From Aquilaria yunnanensis (lineage: Eukaryota > Streptophyta > Magnoliopsida > Malvales > Thymelaeaceae): a stretch of 64,000 nucleotides of DNA. Positions 45,505 through 57,900 of this stretch are shown here, piece by piece. The notes beneath the pieces are model-generated. The model worked only from the letters and a program-made list of their open reading frames with translations, was not told the origin of the DNA and made no database searches. The stretch is taken from contig CM077595.1 in the NCBI GenBank assembly GCA_039654915.1, positions 48,391,501 through 48,455,500 on the forward strand, written 5' to 3'. Both the position numbers and the translations under genes were made by a program. Within the stretch, counting starts at the first letter, position 1, and each line of letters begins with the position of its first letter.

Positions 45505-48500
45505 TTTGGCACCGTCTGTGGGAACCCGCTCTGAGATCGCCGTCGTTGAGACTCGGCGTTCTAAGGACAAGGGGCTCCCGAAGTCCCCGTCCGCGCCTGA
45601 GATACAACCGGCTGCTGAGCAAACACTCCCAGGGACTTCTGCCCCTGAGGAAGACCGCCCTCTGGTAATCACCATGAGCTTCTTGAGGGACTTTCAGTAT
45701 TCGGTCGTGTCTGAAATGACCCAGCAGATCGACCGAAGGTGGCCACAGCAATGACAGGCCCAGAGACCCCCCTCAACGACACGCCCTCGGGAGAAAAGCC
45801 CCAAGTCTACACATCGCAGTTCGAGGAGTGGAGATCCTCGTGAAGAATCATCCACAGAAGACATAGCCCTCGGGAAACGGCCTGTGAGACAAACAGGGTC
45901 CAAGCGACCGAGAGTCTAACAACGAAGCAGTTCGACGCCTGAGCCGAGGTCCTTGTCCGCTCAGTGCCGAGCTCGCCCCACGGAGAAGCGCCGGCGATCT
46001 ACACTCCCTGAAGAATGCCCTAGCGCCACTGTGCTGATGGAGAGGATACTAGCACGGCTGGACAGAGTGGAGAAACAAGTGGCCAGAAAACCCGTTTGGG
46101 CCAGACTCTCGGGAACATGCTGCGAAGATGACTCGCCATTTATTCAGGCCGTTGTTGAGGCAGCCATGCCAGGTGACTTCAGAGTACCTCGGTTGGAGAT
46201 TTACGATGGCCGTACTGATCCACAGGCCCATCTGACGAAGTACAGACGCAGCATGATAATACACGGTGCTGACGACGCTACCATGTGCAAGTGCTTCGAA
46301 GTCACCCTCACAGGGCCAGCCACGACATGGTACAATTCCTTGCCTTCAGGAACCATCACTGTGTTCCAGGAGTTGTCCACAGCCTTCACAGAGCAATTCA
46401 TTGGGAGCAGACCCACGGCGAAGATGCCTGTGCAGATGTTCGACATAGAGCAGAGGAACGGAGAAACCATTTGAGACTATGTCGAAAGATTCAACAGGGA
46501 AGCTCTGAGCGTCCCAGACTTCAGGCCCAAAATCCGCATTCTTGCCATGACACGAGGTCTTCGGCGAGACTCACAGCTGTTCTACGAGTTCTCAAAGGAC
46601 CCCCAGGAGACCCTCGGAGAATTTTACCGAAGATCAGAACAGCACATGACCGCCGAAGAACTAAGAATGGCTGGGCTGAAGTCTGATCACCACTGCCCCG
46701 AAGAGTCCAGTCGACAAGCTCGGCATCCTACCGAACACGAAGGACGACCTCGGAGGATACGAGGAAGGAAACTTCAAAGTTTCACGCCATTGAGCACTTC
46801 ACGGACCAACATTCTCATGGCGCTGGAAAGGCAAGGGACGCAGATTCGGCGACCAAGAGCCATGACCACCGATAACAAAAAGAATGCCAAGAAGTTCTGC
46901 CAGTTTCATCGCGACCACGGTCACGACACCGAAGATTGCTTCTAGCTGAAGAAATACATAGAGTCGCTGATAAAACAGGGCCAACTTCAGAAATACCTGA
47001 GGATGCCATCCCCGAAAGGCAGAAAAATAGAGGAAGAAAGGGCCGAAGACGAGGACTATGACTCCGATAGGCGGAGAAATAGGAGTCCAAAGAGGCGCCC
47101 TCCACCTCTAGCAGGGGTTATCCAAACCATCACCACGGGGCTCCCATCGTCGGAAAGAAAGTGGAAAGCCAGAGAAATTGCAGTCATGGAGTATCAAAAT
47201 CCATCAAAGAAGCTGGCTCGCAAAAATGGCTCTACTGTCGTCTTCCCCCACGACGACCCGCTACTGATTATGGCCAGAGTAGGGAACTGGGACGTCAAAA
47301 GAGTGTTGCTTGATGATGGCTTAAATGCTGACGTCCTATTCTCGCACCTGCTGCCGAGCTTGGGCATCTCGAGCGGCGAACTGAAGCCTGTCACCTCGCC
47401 CACTTTTGGGGTTGGACCATCCGAACTCCCCGTCCTCGGATGGACCGACCTCCGACTAATAATGAAAGGGACTTCGGTGAACGGAGTAGCTGACTTGTAC
47501 GCGTCCACAATGGTGAGATTCATTGTCATGGATGTCCCATCCTCGTACAATGCCATTCTTGGAAGGCAGACAATGGGGAACCTGCATATTCGCCCTGATT
47601 TGAAGTACTTGACTGTCACATTCGCCACCAAGGGTGGAGACGCAGAGGTCTTCATAGACCAAGCCGAGGTACGAAAGGTGTCTATAAAAGCATGGAAAGC
47701 TCCGACAAGCAACCTCACGCAAACGATGGAGGCAAGGGCACCAGAAAAAACCAAAGAAGAAGATCTCGCCAAAACAGAGATGGAAGCAATAGAGCTTGTC
47801 CCAGGTCAATCTGCCCGAATAGGGGAGAGCTTGGCCGAAGGTGACAGAAAAAACTTGTATCCTTTCTGCTGAAAAATAAAGATCTGTTTGCCTACTAGCC
47901 AAAAGATATGCCGGGGGTGAACCCTGCCATAATACAGCACAGCCTCAAAGCAAGTCCGGAAGCAAGACGTGCCCGGCAAAAGAAACGAAGCGTCTCAGCC
48001 CACAAAAGCAACTTTGTCAAAACCGAAGTCCTGCGTCTACTAGATACTGAAGTTATCAGGGAGGTCAAGTACCCCGAATAGGTTAAGCAACGTGGTCATC
48101 GCCACAAAAGAAGGTAGCAGCAAACTCCGGATGTGCATCGACTTCAGAAACATGAATGATGCTTGCCCGAAAGACTCATACCCTCTGCCGCCAATAGATC
48201 AACTGGTAGATTCAACTGCAGAATATGGGCTCCTAAGTTTCCTAGACACCTTCAGTAGCTACCATCAGATAAGGATGAACCCTGAAGATGAAGAGAAGAC
48301 TGCGTTCATCACCGAGGGAGGAACATACTGCTATATCAGGATGCCATCCGAGCTCAAAAATGCAGGAGCCACCTACCAGAGACCGATGAACAAGGTCTCC
48401 AATGACCAAATGGGGAGAAACATGGAGGTGTATGTTAATGATATGATAGTCAAGACCAAGCTGCCTGGCTACCACATTGCAGATTTAGAGGAAACCTTCC

Positions 48501-50764
48501 AAAAGCTCAGAGCCTTCGGGATCCGCCTTAATCCTGAAAAGTGCATATTCGGGGTGACCTCGGGAAAAATCCTTGGGTACATGGTATCCGAAAAAGGCAT
48601 CGACGCTAGCCCTGAGAAGATTAAGGCTCTGCTTAAGTTCAAAACTCCTGCCACAGCCAAAGATGTGCAGAGACTCACCGAAAGAATAACCTCTCTGAGC
48701 AGGTTTATTTCCAGGTACGGAGATAGGTGCAGACCTTTCTTCAAAGTCCTCACAAAGGTAGCAAAAATGGAAGGCGACCTCGGAAGAATTGCCAAAAGGC
48801 CTGGAAAGAACTCAAAGTCTACCTGGCCAGCCTGCCGATTCTGCGACAACCTCGGGAGGGAGAGCCCCTCGTACTGTACCTCGCCAACACAGAAAAAGCT
48901 GTGAGCTCGGTCCTCGAGAAAGAAGAAGAGTAAAAGCAGTGGCCGATCTACTATGTCAGCAACTCCCTGCATGGCGCCGAAGTCAGGTACCCTTTGCTTC
49001 AAAAAGCTATATATGCCTTGGTGCTTGCAGGGAGAAGGCTGCGGCCATACTATCAGGCTCACCCCATCATCGCCCGAAGTAGTCTGCCGCTACGGGATGT
49101 CATGAAAAGATCATTCGGGAAGGCTCTCCAAGTGGTGCATAGAGGTGGCCATGAAAGCTCAAGCATTGGCAGATTTTATCGCCAAAATGCCCACCACTGA
49201 GGAGAGCCACTCGGATCCAAAAGAGGGTGTGCCACTCGGATCCTCGGGGTCTGAACACCAGGGAACTGGAGTGCTCATCAGGGGCCCCGAAGACCTGGAG
49301 GTAATAGAGTTTATCAAGTTCAGCTTCAACGTCACCAACGATGTAGCTGAGTATGAAGCCCTCATAGCGGGATTGCGCTTGGCCAGAAAGATTGGCGTGA
49401 GAAACTTAAAGGCTCACACCAATTCCCAGCTGGTAGTTCGGAAAACGGCAGCAGATTATGGGGAGAAGGACCCAGTCTTGGCAAAACATCATGAGCTAGT
49501 CGCAAAGCTCATCCAAGAGTTTGACGCCGTACGGATCGAAAATGTACCTCGGCAGAATAACACTGAGGCAGATTGCATTGGCGAAGTCGAAAACATATAC
49601 CGAGGTGCTAGACCATCCGAGCATCTCAGTGCTGAGCATGACGACCTCGGGAACAGGGTGGAAAAACCCCATAAAAATATACCTGGCAGAGAATTTGCTC
49701 CCCGAAGACCGCGGCGATGCTGCAAGACTGCGAAGACGCTCCGGAAGATTCTTCCCCATTGGCGAAGAGTTATATCGGCAGGTGTGGTTCACACATTGGA
49801 ACTGATGCCCTGGCAGCAATGATACTCCGCCAAGGATGCTTATGGCCTACCCTGAGAAAGGACGCAAGACAGTTCGTCCTGAAATGTGGTAACTTCGGCA
49901 GACTATCCCTGGCCCTTCACAGTCTGGGGTATAGACCTTATTCGGCCACTCCCCACAGCACCCGGAGGCGTGAAATTCTGCGTTGTAGCAGTGGACTATT
50001 TCTCAAAGTGGGTGGAGGTAGAACCACTAGCAACTATCTCGGCAAAAGAAGTGCAGAAGTTCCTATGGAAGAACATCGTATGTAGATTTGGCATACCGAG
50101 GGTACTAGTAGCTGATAATGGATCCCAATTCACAGACAAAGGATTCTAATAATCCATCAGCGACCTCGGAATAAAGATGCACTTCGCCCCAGTAGCTCAC
50201 CCCCAAAGCAACGGGCAGGTGGAAGTATCGAATAGGACCATAAAAGATGGCCTGAAAGAGAGACTAGGGGAAGCCAAAGGGAAATGGCCAGGAGAACTCC
50301 AAAGTGTACTATGGAGCTACCGAACGACGCCCCGAAGAGCCACAGGGGAGACTCCTTTCTCACTCGGAACAGAGTCCATTATCCCACTAGAAGTAGTCTA
50401 ACCTTCAGTACGGGTGCAAGTATTTGGTGAAGGTGGTAATGACCTCGGGCTGAGAACCAATCTCGATCTTGTGGCCGAACACAGAGAAATAGCCGAGCTG
50501 AGAAGAAAAGCTTTTCAACAAAGAGTGACCGCGACTGTAAACTTACGGGCCAGGCCAAAAGAAATCAAGAAGGGAGACCTCGTTCCCCGAAAGGCCGACT
50601 TCGCACCCCGAAGGCCATCCCATGCCGTACTTCACGCAAACTGGGAAGGACCCTATCTGGTTCTCGACAAAGTACGAAAAGGTGTGTACAAGCTTGGCGA
50701 TGCCGAAGGCGTAGAATTGAAGAACACTTGGCAGTCAGATGCCTTAAAAAAAATTCTACGCTTA
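45473..50764 (+). pseudogene. gag-pol: Degenerate Tat gag-pol of element I
   Basis: The plus-strand frame starts at the ATG at 45473 in the LTR and resembles E throughout. Lesions: stops at 45752-45754, 45917-45919, 46472-46474 and 46943-46945; a 1-base deletion near 47846 compensated near 48078; an about 22-base deletion near 48787; deletions near 49145 and 49784 that remove parts of the RNase H linker and the integrase zinc-finger region; and a 1-base insertion at the C-terminal LKKFYA end. The RT active site reads YVND (48431-48442) instead of YVDD, which removes a catalytic aspartate. The archaeal RNase H has lost its VDGAS motif and shares AHxNSQ with E. It is clearly dead and more damaged than E. 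Confidence 0.92.
45507..45523 (+). promoter_or_regulatory. Primer binding site of element I
   Basis: TGGCACCGTCTGTGGGA, two bases after the LTR. It differs from that of E at two positions and is also read as codons of gag. Confidence 0.72.
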
Positions 50765-50889
50765 AGGTTGGGCGGAGGAGTTATGTTGTACAGAATGGCC
50801 TTGAGAAAAATTCTTAAGCGTACAGAAATTAGGCAAAACAAATTTCCGCAAAAGTGCTCGCCATGATAAAGCATAGATATGACTTTCCG
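50765..50889 (+). other. Spacer after gag-pol of I
   Basis: Homologous to 33827-33984 of E. No gene. Confidence 0.5.
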
Positions 50890-51290
50890 AAGTCCCTTGA
50901 GCCATCTCGCTCGGGAAAAATGGAAAACAAAAAATCTCGCAGAAGTACTCGCCATAGCCAGCACAGGGATAATTTTCCAAACTCCCTTGAGCGAACATGC
51001 TCGGGAAAATGGGAAGTGAAAAATCCCGCGGAAGATCTTCCGAAGTCCCTTGAGCAAACATCCTCGGGACAACTGGAAAAACAAAAAATTTGACTGGATG
51101 TTTTCCGAAGTCCCTTGAGCAATCATGTTCGGGGTAAATGGGAAATGCAAAAGCCTGCGAAAAGACTTAGTCAAATTTTTTCGGGCCTTCCAGAAAGCCC
51201 TTCGAGCAAGCGCACTCGGGACAAAGGAAGGTAAAAAAGTTTCTTTAATCGTAGGTTTTCCGAAGTCTCTTGAGCGAACGTGTTCAGGAC
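50890..51290 (+). repeat. Tandem hairpin-forming repeats of I
   Basis: Six cores of the type CCCTTGAGC...GCTCGGG near 50895, 50983, 51044, 51110, 51197 and 51262, two fewer than in E. The nearly identical 88-bp units of E are not amplified here, so the array length varies between copies. Confidence 0.82.
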
Positions 51291-52391
51291 AATGGAAACG
51301 GAGAAACTTGCAAGAAAAGACTTAGCCAAAAAATCGTCATTAAGAGCAAAGCTGCTTTACAGTAAAGAACTGCCCGAAGAAGGATTACAAAATAGAAGGG
51401 GGGGAAAAGGGGCCCTAAAATAGCCTAAGGGTTCGCGGCGTCCCGAGAGCCACTCGTTTGCCCGCCCTTTTCCACCACCTTCGGCGCTGGAATTGAAAGA
51501 GGAAGTTTCAGATGTTCGGCCTTGGACCATTTCCACCGAAGTCCCCCAGGAATGTTTAGACCCTCTAGAAAAGAGAGGTCCAGATCTGGGAACCTCTGGA
51601 GAACCTGGTGCCGAGCAAGGCAGAAGCCGTCCTGGAACGCGACCTTGCTCATCTGATCAGACTTGTTCTTCTCAAGCTCGAGGTCGTCAAGCTCGTCCTT
51701 CAGATCCTCGACCTCCTCCTCCAGCGCCTTTATCCGCTCATCCCCCTTCGGCTCCTTCTTCAGTGACTCGACCTCGGCCCGGAGAGCGTCATTCTCGCGC
51801 GTCAACGACGCTTACGGCCGTCAGAACCAGCCTTGTGCTGGAGAAGATCTTCATTGGTGGCGAGCATCCCCTTTATTTGGTCACCGAGGTCAGCGATCTT
51901 CCTGGAGGAGTCCTTTTGAAGTTCTTCTTTTTCCTTCCGGGACTCCTCCCGAAGGGCAGCTACTTCTTTCTCAGCAGCCTCTTTCAGCTGCTGGTTTTTG
52001 GTGACCGACTCCGCGAGTGCGGTCCTCGTCTCATTCATGGTTCGAGTGGCCGAAGTTCGAAAAGCAACCTCCCTGGCCACCCGAACTTGGAGAAAGGCGG
52101 TGTACCCCATCAGCTGCAAAAAATAAACGCAAGATCAGCAAGAGCCAAACACTTAGGAAAAAATTGAAGGGAAAGAGCCGCGAAGGATATACCTGAGCAG
52201 CATGCTCGGTGATCTTTGCGACGAGGGTGTTATCCCCCGGGTGCGCCGCCGCTATAGCCTTGAAGGAGGCCTCGGTAAGCACCCCCTTCGAAATTTCCTT
52301 AGCCATTTGAGGAGCGTCCTCGGAGTACATATCCACGTCCTCTGTAAACGTCCAAAAAGGCTCCTTGGGTATCTTCCCTTGCGGGATTTTG

Positions 52392-54904
52392 TGACACGAT
52401 CCCCCGTGCCCCTGCCCGGGATACCCTGTGAGCGTTTGTCTCACGGTGGATTGTAATTGGCTAGCTGGTTATGTGTGTGGATTAAATCCAATGCTACTAG
52501 TTGATTAACCTAGAAATGCAATATGTATGCACTTATGCTTTGACTTGGTTTATTAAAACCATAAAACATTTAATCATTTAGACATTTAGCCGGCTAGGTA
52601 AAATTCTATATAAATAAATACAAAATGCCAAAGCATAGCAAAATCAACCTTTGAGTGATTAACTACACATACACCGCTCGTGAAAGCATTTATACATAAG
52701 TAACTAATGCTCTCACCCAGAGAACAATCCCCTGAGTCAAGGACTCTTTATAACATAAATACTGGAGGCAAAATAGAGTACTGTATCAAAATACAAGACT
52801 TTGCTGAGATCTTTTACCCTAGCTCCCACTTTGGACTCCTGTCCCAGTGGCGAGTCTCACAAGTCCTGTGCCAAGTGCTACTAGGCTCTGCAGCCAAAGG
52901 AAGAAACAAGTTAGTACCACAGCCTGACCAACAGACCAACTAATCACTTAAGCAGGCTAGAAACTTAAAGTTTCTCAACTACCGTACCTTTACAGACAAA
53001 AAGGTACTACCGTGATAATCCTCAGTGATTATCCGGTCCTGCTACTCCAGACTCTGCATAACAAACAGGGAGTGAGAATTCAACATTCTCAGTAAGGGTC
53101 TTCGATGTACCTGCAAGAAGAAGCTAGGACTCTGGCTGCGAGCTCACACAGCATGAGGGTACTAGTCATATATATATAAACTAGGTCGGTAGACCTCTCC
53201 TCAAGTAGTCCTCTGTATCAGGCCAAGTGCAATCACTTAGCAACCTGACACATATACAGGCCAAGCGCAATCACTTAGCAACCTGACATATAGGCCAAGC
53301 GCTATCACTTAGCAACCTATCATATGGCTCAAGGGCGAACCTTAGCAAGCCTCATTCAAACATAGAACCTCTCACCTAATTGTTATGCAGGGGAATTTAT
53401 GATGGGACTTGTAGACTAGGCCGCAGGGCCTCTTTGATGTAAACTAGATGAACAAGGTTTCGCCTCGTGGCCTCGTGGCTCCGGCACGGCTAGGCCGACG
53501 AGGGTTCTAAACCTCTCACCTGAGCTATTGATAGCTAATTAAGTTCAATTGCAACATTTGTTTCCTTACTTGTTGCCTAAGCAACTTACTTACCTCAAAC
53601 AGTTCAAGAAAACTCATACTTCCGGTGGGACTTTCGGAAGTTTCGGAGTACCATCGGGATCCTCGGACCCTTAGGCACGTTCCGAGCCTTCCGTAGTCTC
53701 GGTCGGGTCAACGCAGCAAAAAGTCAAACCCCCCATTTTCTTGTGTTGGCGCCGCGTCGCCAAAGGCAAAAAGAATTGGCGACGCGTCGCCGACGAACAA
53801 ACGTTCTGTGACTTGAAAAATGAATTGGCGACGCGTCGCCAATCGTCGGGCGAATTGGCGCCGCGTCGCCAATTCTGCGAAAATGCAGAATTTGGCTGTT
53901 TGCTGCTACGAACTTTGGCAACCAAATACATATAGCAAACATGCATCAAAAGTTACCAAATTTCATACACGTGAAGTACATGTTGCAAGGAACAAAACCA
54001 ACTATCAAAGCCAAACTATGATGCATTAGAAGCATCAAACCAACCCTTCGAATTTAGCTAGTCCATCATAATTCCCAAAAATGTTTCTTCACACCATACC
54101 CAAAAATTACTCAACTTTCTCAATCCATTTCAATCCAAAAGCAATCCAACAACTTAAAAACACTTTCTCCCTTACCTTAACACCAAGAACAAGCAAGAAT
54201 TCAAACCCTTCCTCTTCCAAACAAGCTTCCAAAGTTCTACACAAATTCAAACCAAAACAAAGCTCCTAAACATCAAAAACACATCTTTCCACCAAAACCC
54301 AAGCTTCCAATCAATCAAATAACACGAATTCAATCAAGAACATGAATCATACCTCGTTCAAAAACAGGGGATGGAGAAAAACGCCCTTTCAAGCTTCAAA
54401 AACATGGATTTAAGCTTGAAAATCACTTCTCCAAGCTTATACACCCTTAATTGCGCCTCTTGACACCAAGATCACTTGATTCCAAGTTCAATTTGAGAGA
54501 GAAATGAGTGAGGGAAGCTTAAGAACGTGTTAATGGCAGCTTCTCCCCCTCTTTCCCTTCTTAAACCCTCACTTAGCAACCAAGATCACCAAGGTTTCAA
54601 GTTAAGTGCAATTAGGTCCCCCATCTTTGTAACTTAACAGTTCTTGATTAAATCCTTGTCTATTTGTTGAGTTTGAGTTAAGGTTAAAAGTTAAGTTCTA
54701 AAAATTCATTTTAAAACACTCGGGACTCGTCCCGGCCACTCAGGGTGCAAAATTACCATTTTGCCCCTGAACTTAGTTCAGAGCTTTATTCTTGTCGGAA
54801 CTTAGTGAACTTTGGCAAACTTCTAAATTCTTGCTAGGCAAACTTAAATTAAACTTCTACACTAAATTCTAAAGTCCTTACCTCCCACTAGAAGGGCCGT
54901 AACA
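52392..54904 (-). repeat. 3' LTR of J (2513 bp)
   Basis: In element orientation it starts TGTTACGG and ends GTGTCA. Candidate TATA stretch TATATATATA at 53169-53178. It contains four palindromic GC-rich units (53748-53870). The end of gag-pol (stop 54862) lies inside it. Confidence 0.95.
53748..53870. repeat. Four palindromic 14-mers in the 3' LTR of J
   Basis: GGCGACGCGTCGCC or its variant GGCGCCGCGTCGCC occurs at 53748-53761, 53778-53791, 53827-53840 and 53857-53870. The third copy extends to a perfect 20-bp palindrome (53824-53843). Identical units are in the other LTR at 61085, 61115, 61164 and 61194. Confidence 0.9.
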
Positions 54905-57900
54905 TTCTCCCCTCCTTCTGGAATTTGGTCCCCCAAATTCCGTTGCAACTCTGGAAAAACACCAGGATATCTTTTCAGCATATCCTGCTCTGTCTCCCAG
55001 GTAGCTTCCTCCTCACTATGGTTAGACCAAAGGATCTTAACCATCGAAATCCACTTAGTCCGCAGTTTCTTGACTTGCCTATCCAAAATCTGAACTGGTT
55101 TCTCTTCATAAGTCAAGTCTTCCTGAATGGGTATCACTGAAGGATTTACTACCTGTCCGGGCTCAACTGTGCACTTCCTGAGTAAACTAACGTGAAACAC
55201 ATTATGCACTTGAGAAAGGTTAGGCGGTAAAGCCAACCGATAAGCAACTTTCCCAACTTCCTCTAACACTTCATACGGTCCAATGAACATTGGAGCTAAC
55301 TTGCCCCTCTGTCCAAAACGACTAACTCCTCTCATGGGCGACACTTTCAGAAGTACTTTGTCACCAACCTCAAAACTCAATTCTGTTCTTCTTCTGTTTG
55401 CATACTTAGTCTGTCTGTCATTAGCTGTCTTGATTCTCTGCTGAATCAACTTAATCTTAGCTGTAGTGTCAGCTATGATCTCAGGTCCAATAACCACTCT
55501 GTCTGTCGGATCTGCCCAACAATGAGGTGTCATACATCGTCTCCCATACAAAGCTTCATAGGGCGCCATTCCAATAACAGATTGATAACTGTTATTATAG
55601 GCAAACTCGATCAGTGGTAAGTGCTGATCCCAATCACCTCTGAAATCAATGACACACATGCGTAGCATGTCCTCTAAAGTCTGAATCACCCGCTCTGACT
55701 GTCCGTCAGTCTGTGGATGAAAAGCAGTACTGAGGCTAACTTTACTGCCCAATGCTTCCTGAAAAGCATTCCAGAACCGTGATGTAAATCGTGGATCTCT
55801 GTCTGATATAATCTGATCCGGTATCCCATGGAGTCTCACAATCTCCCTGAGATATAACTGAGCCAACCTCTCCAATGTATAGGTGACTCTGATCGGTATA
55901 AAGTGTGCCGACTTCGTCAATCTGTCAACCACTACCCAAATAGCATTATGCTGACTCTGGGTGGTCGGTAACCCCACTAGGAAATCCATAGTAACGGATC
56001 CCCACTTCCTCACTGGTAGAGATAAACTCTGAAGTGTGCCTGCTGGTTTCTGGTGTTCAGCTTTCACCACCTGACATGTCAAACACTTTGCCACGTGTCC
56101 TCGTACATCTCTCTTCAGTCCTGGCCACCAAAAATGTGTCTTCAGATCTTGATACATCTTACTAACACCAGGGTGGATACTCAATGTACTGCTATGTGCC
56201 TCCTGTAGGACTTGCTGCCTAAGTCCCTCAACATTCGACACATAGAGTCGATCACCATAATGCAGTATTTCATCTTTGTACTTGAACTCTTTCTTCAAAG
56301 CACCAGTCTTAGCTTCACCTGAAATCTTCTTCAACAATGGATCTTTCAACTGAGCTTCTCTGACTCTGGCTAACCAAGCCGTCTGAATCTCCAAAATGTA
56401 GACTAAGGATTTTTCTCGACTTTGCCATAATTCATGCAAAGCTAAGAAACAATCCTTCAATGCTCCTTCTGAAGAATCTGTAGCCTGATCCTTGGACAAG
56501 ATCACTCCTGTGTACTTCCGGCTCAAAGCATCTGCTACCACGTTCCCTTTACCAGCACAATACTCGATTGAACAATCATAGTCTTTAATGTACTCAATCC
56601 ATCGCCGCTGTCTCATGTTCAGATCCTTCTGAGTAAACAAATACTTCAAACTCTTGTGATCAGTGAAGATTCTGAATGATCTTCCCATCAGATAATGTCT
56701 CCATAATTTCAGTGCAAAGATCACTGCTGCAAGCTCAAGATCATGAACAGGGTAGTTCAACTCATTAGGCCTCAGCTGTCTCGAACCATAAGCAATCACC
56801 TGACTGTCCTGATGTAGAACACAACCCAAACCTGAACCTGACGCATCAGTATAAACTGTAAAGGCTCTGTCCGGGTCTGGTAACACAAGTATGGGTGCAC
56901 TGGTCAACTTTTCCTTCAGCTTCATGTAGGCTTCTTCACACTTCGGTGTCCACTCAAATTTCTGAGCTTTCCTGGTCAATGCTGTCAACGGCGTAGCTAT
57001 CACAGAGAATTTCTCTATGAAGCGTCTGTAGTAACCTGCTAGACCCAAGAAACTCCTGACCTCTGTAACTGTAGTCGGTCTCTTCCAATCAACCACTGCT
57101 TGAACCTTTTCAGGATCAACTGACAAACCTTGAGCACTGATAATATGCCCCAAAAACTGAATCCTCTCGGACCAAAACTCACACTTAGAAAATTTTGCAT
57201 AGTACTGATTATCCTTCAGCACTTGCAAAACCGTTCTAAGGTGCTCCTCATGCTCTGCCGTAGACTGTGAATAGATCAGAATATCATCGATGAAGACCTC
57301 AACAAACTGATCCAGAAATGGCTTAAAGATCCGATTCATAGCTTCCATAAACACTGCTGGAGCATTAGTCACACCAAAAGGCATAACCGTATACTCATAA
57401 TGTCCGTACCTTGTCCTGAAGGCAGTCTTCGGAATGTCTTCCTCCTTAACTCTGATCTGAAAATACCCAAACCGAAGATCAATCCTGGAAAACACTCTCG
57501 CTCCTCTGAGTCTGTCAAACAAATCATCAATTCTAGGAAGTGGATACTTATTCTTAACTGTCACTGCATTCAACTTCCTGTAATCGATGCACAACCTGAA
57601 AGTCCCATCCTTCTTCTTCACAAATAATACTGGAGCTCCCCACGGTGATACACTCGGTCTTATGAAACCTTTCCCTAGCAGCTCCTCCAACTGCTTCTTC
57701 AACTCATCCATCTCAGGAGCCGACATCCTATAAGGTGGTACTGAAATAGGCTCAACCCCTGGCTGCAGATGGATAGCAAACTCAGTATCCCTCCTAGGTG
57801 GTAACCTAGGTAACTCCACTGGAAACACCTCAGGAAACTGGTTAGCTACAGGAATGCTTCCCAACTCTTCCTCTATAGCTACTCCATTCAACGAGTAATA

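Noticed and set aside
52707..52943. Short ORF in the LTRs of J (repeated at 60044-60280)
   Set aside because: Its duplication simply reflects the two LTRs. There is no recognisable domain.
53671..53949. Repetitive peptide ORFs with RRVAN/WRRGAN-like motifs
   Set aside because: They are translations of the palindromic GC-rich units of the LTR.
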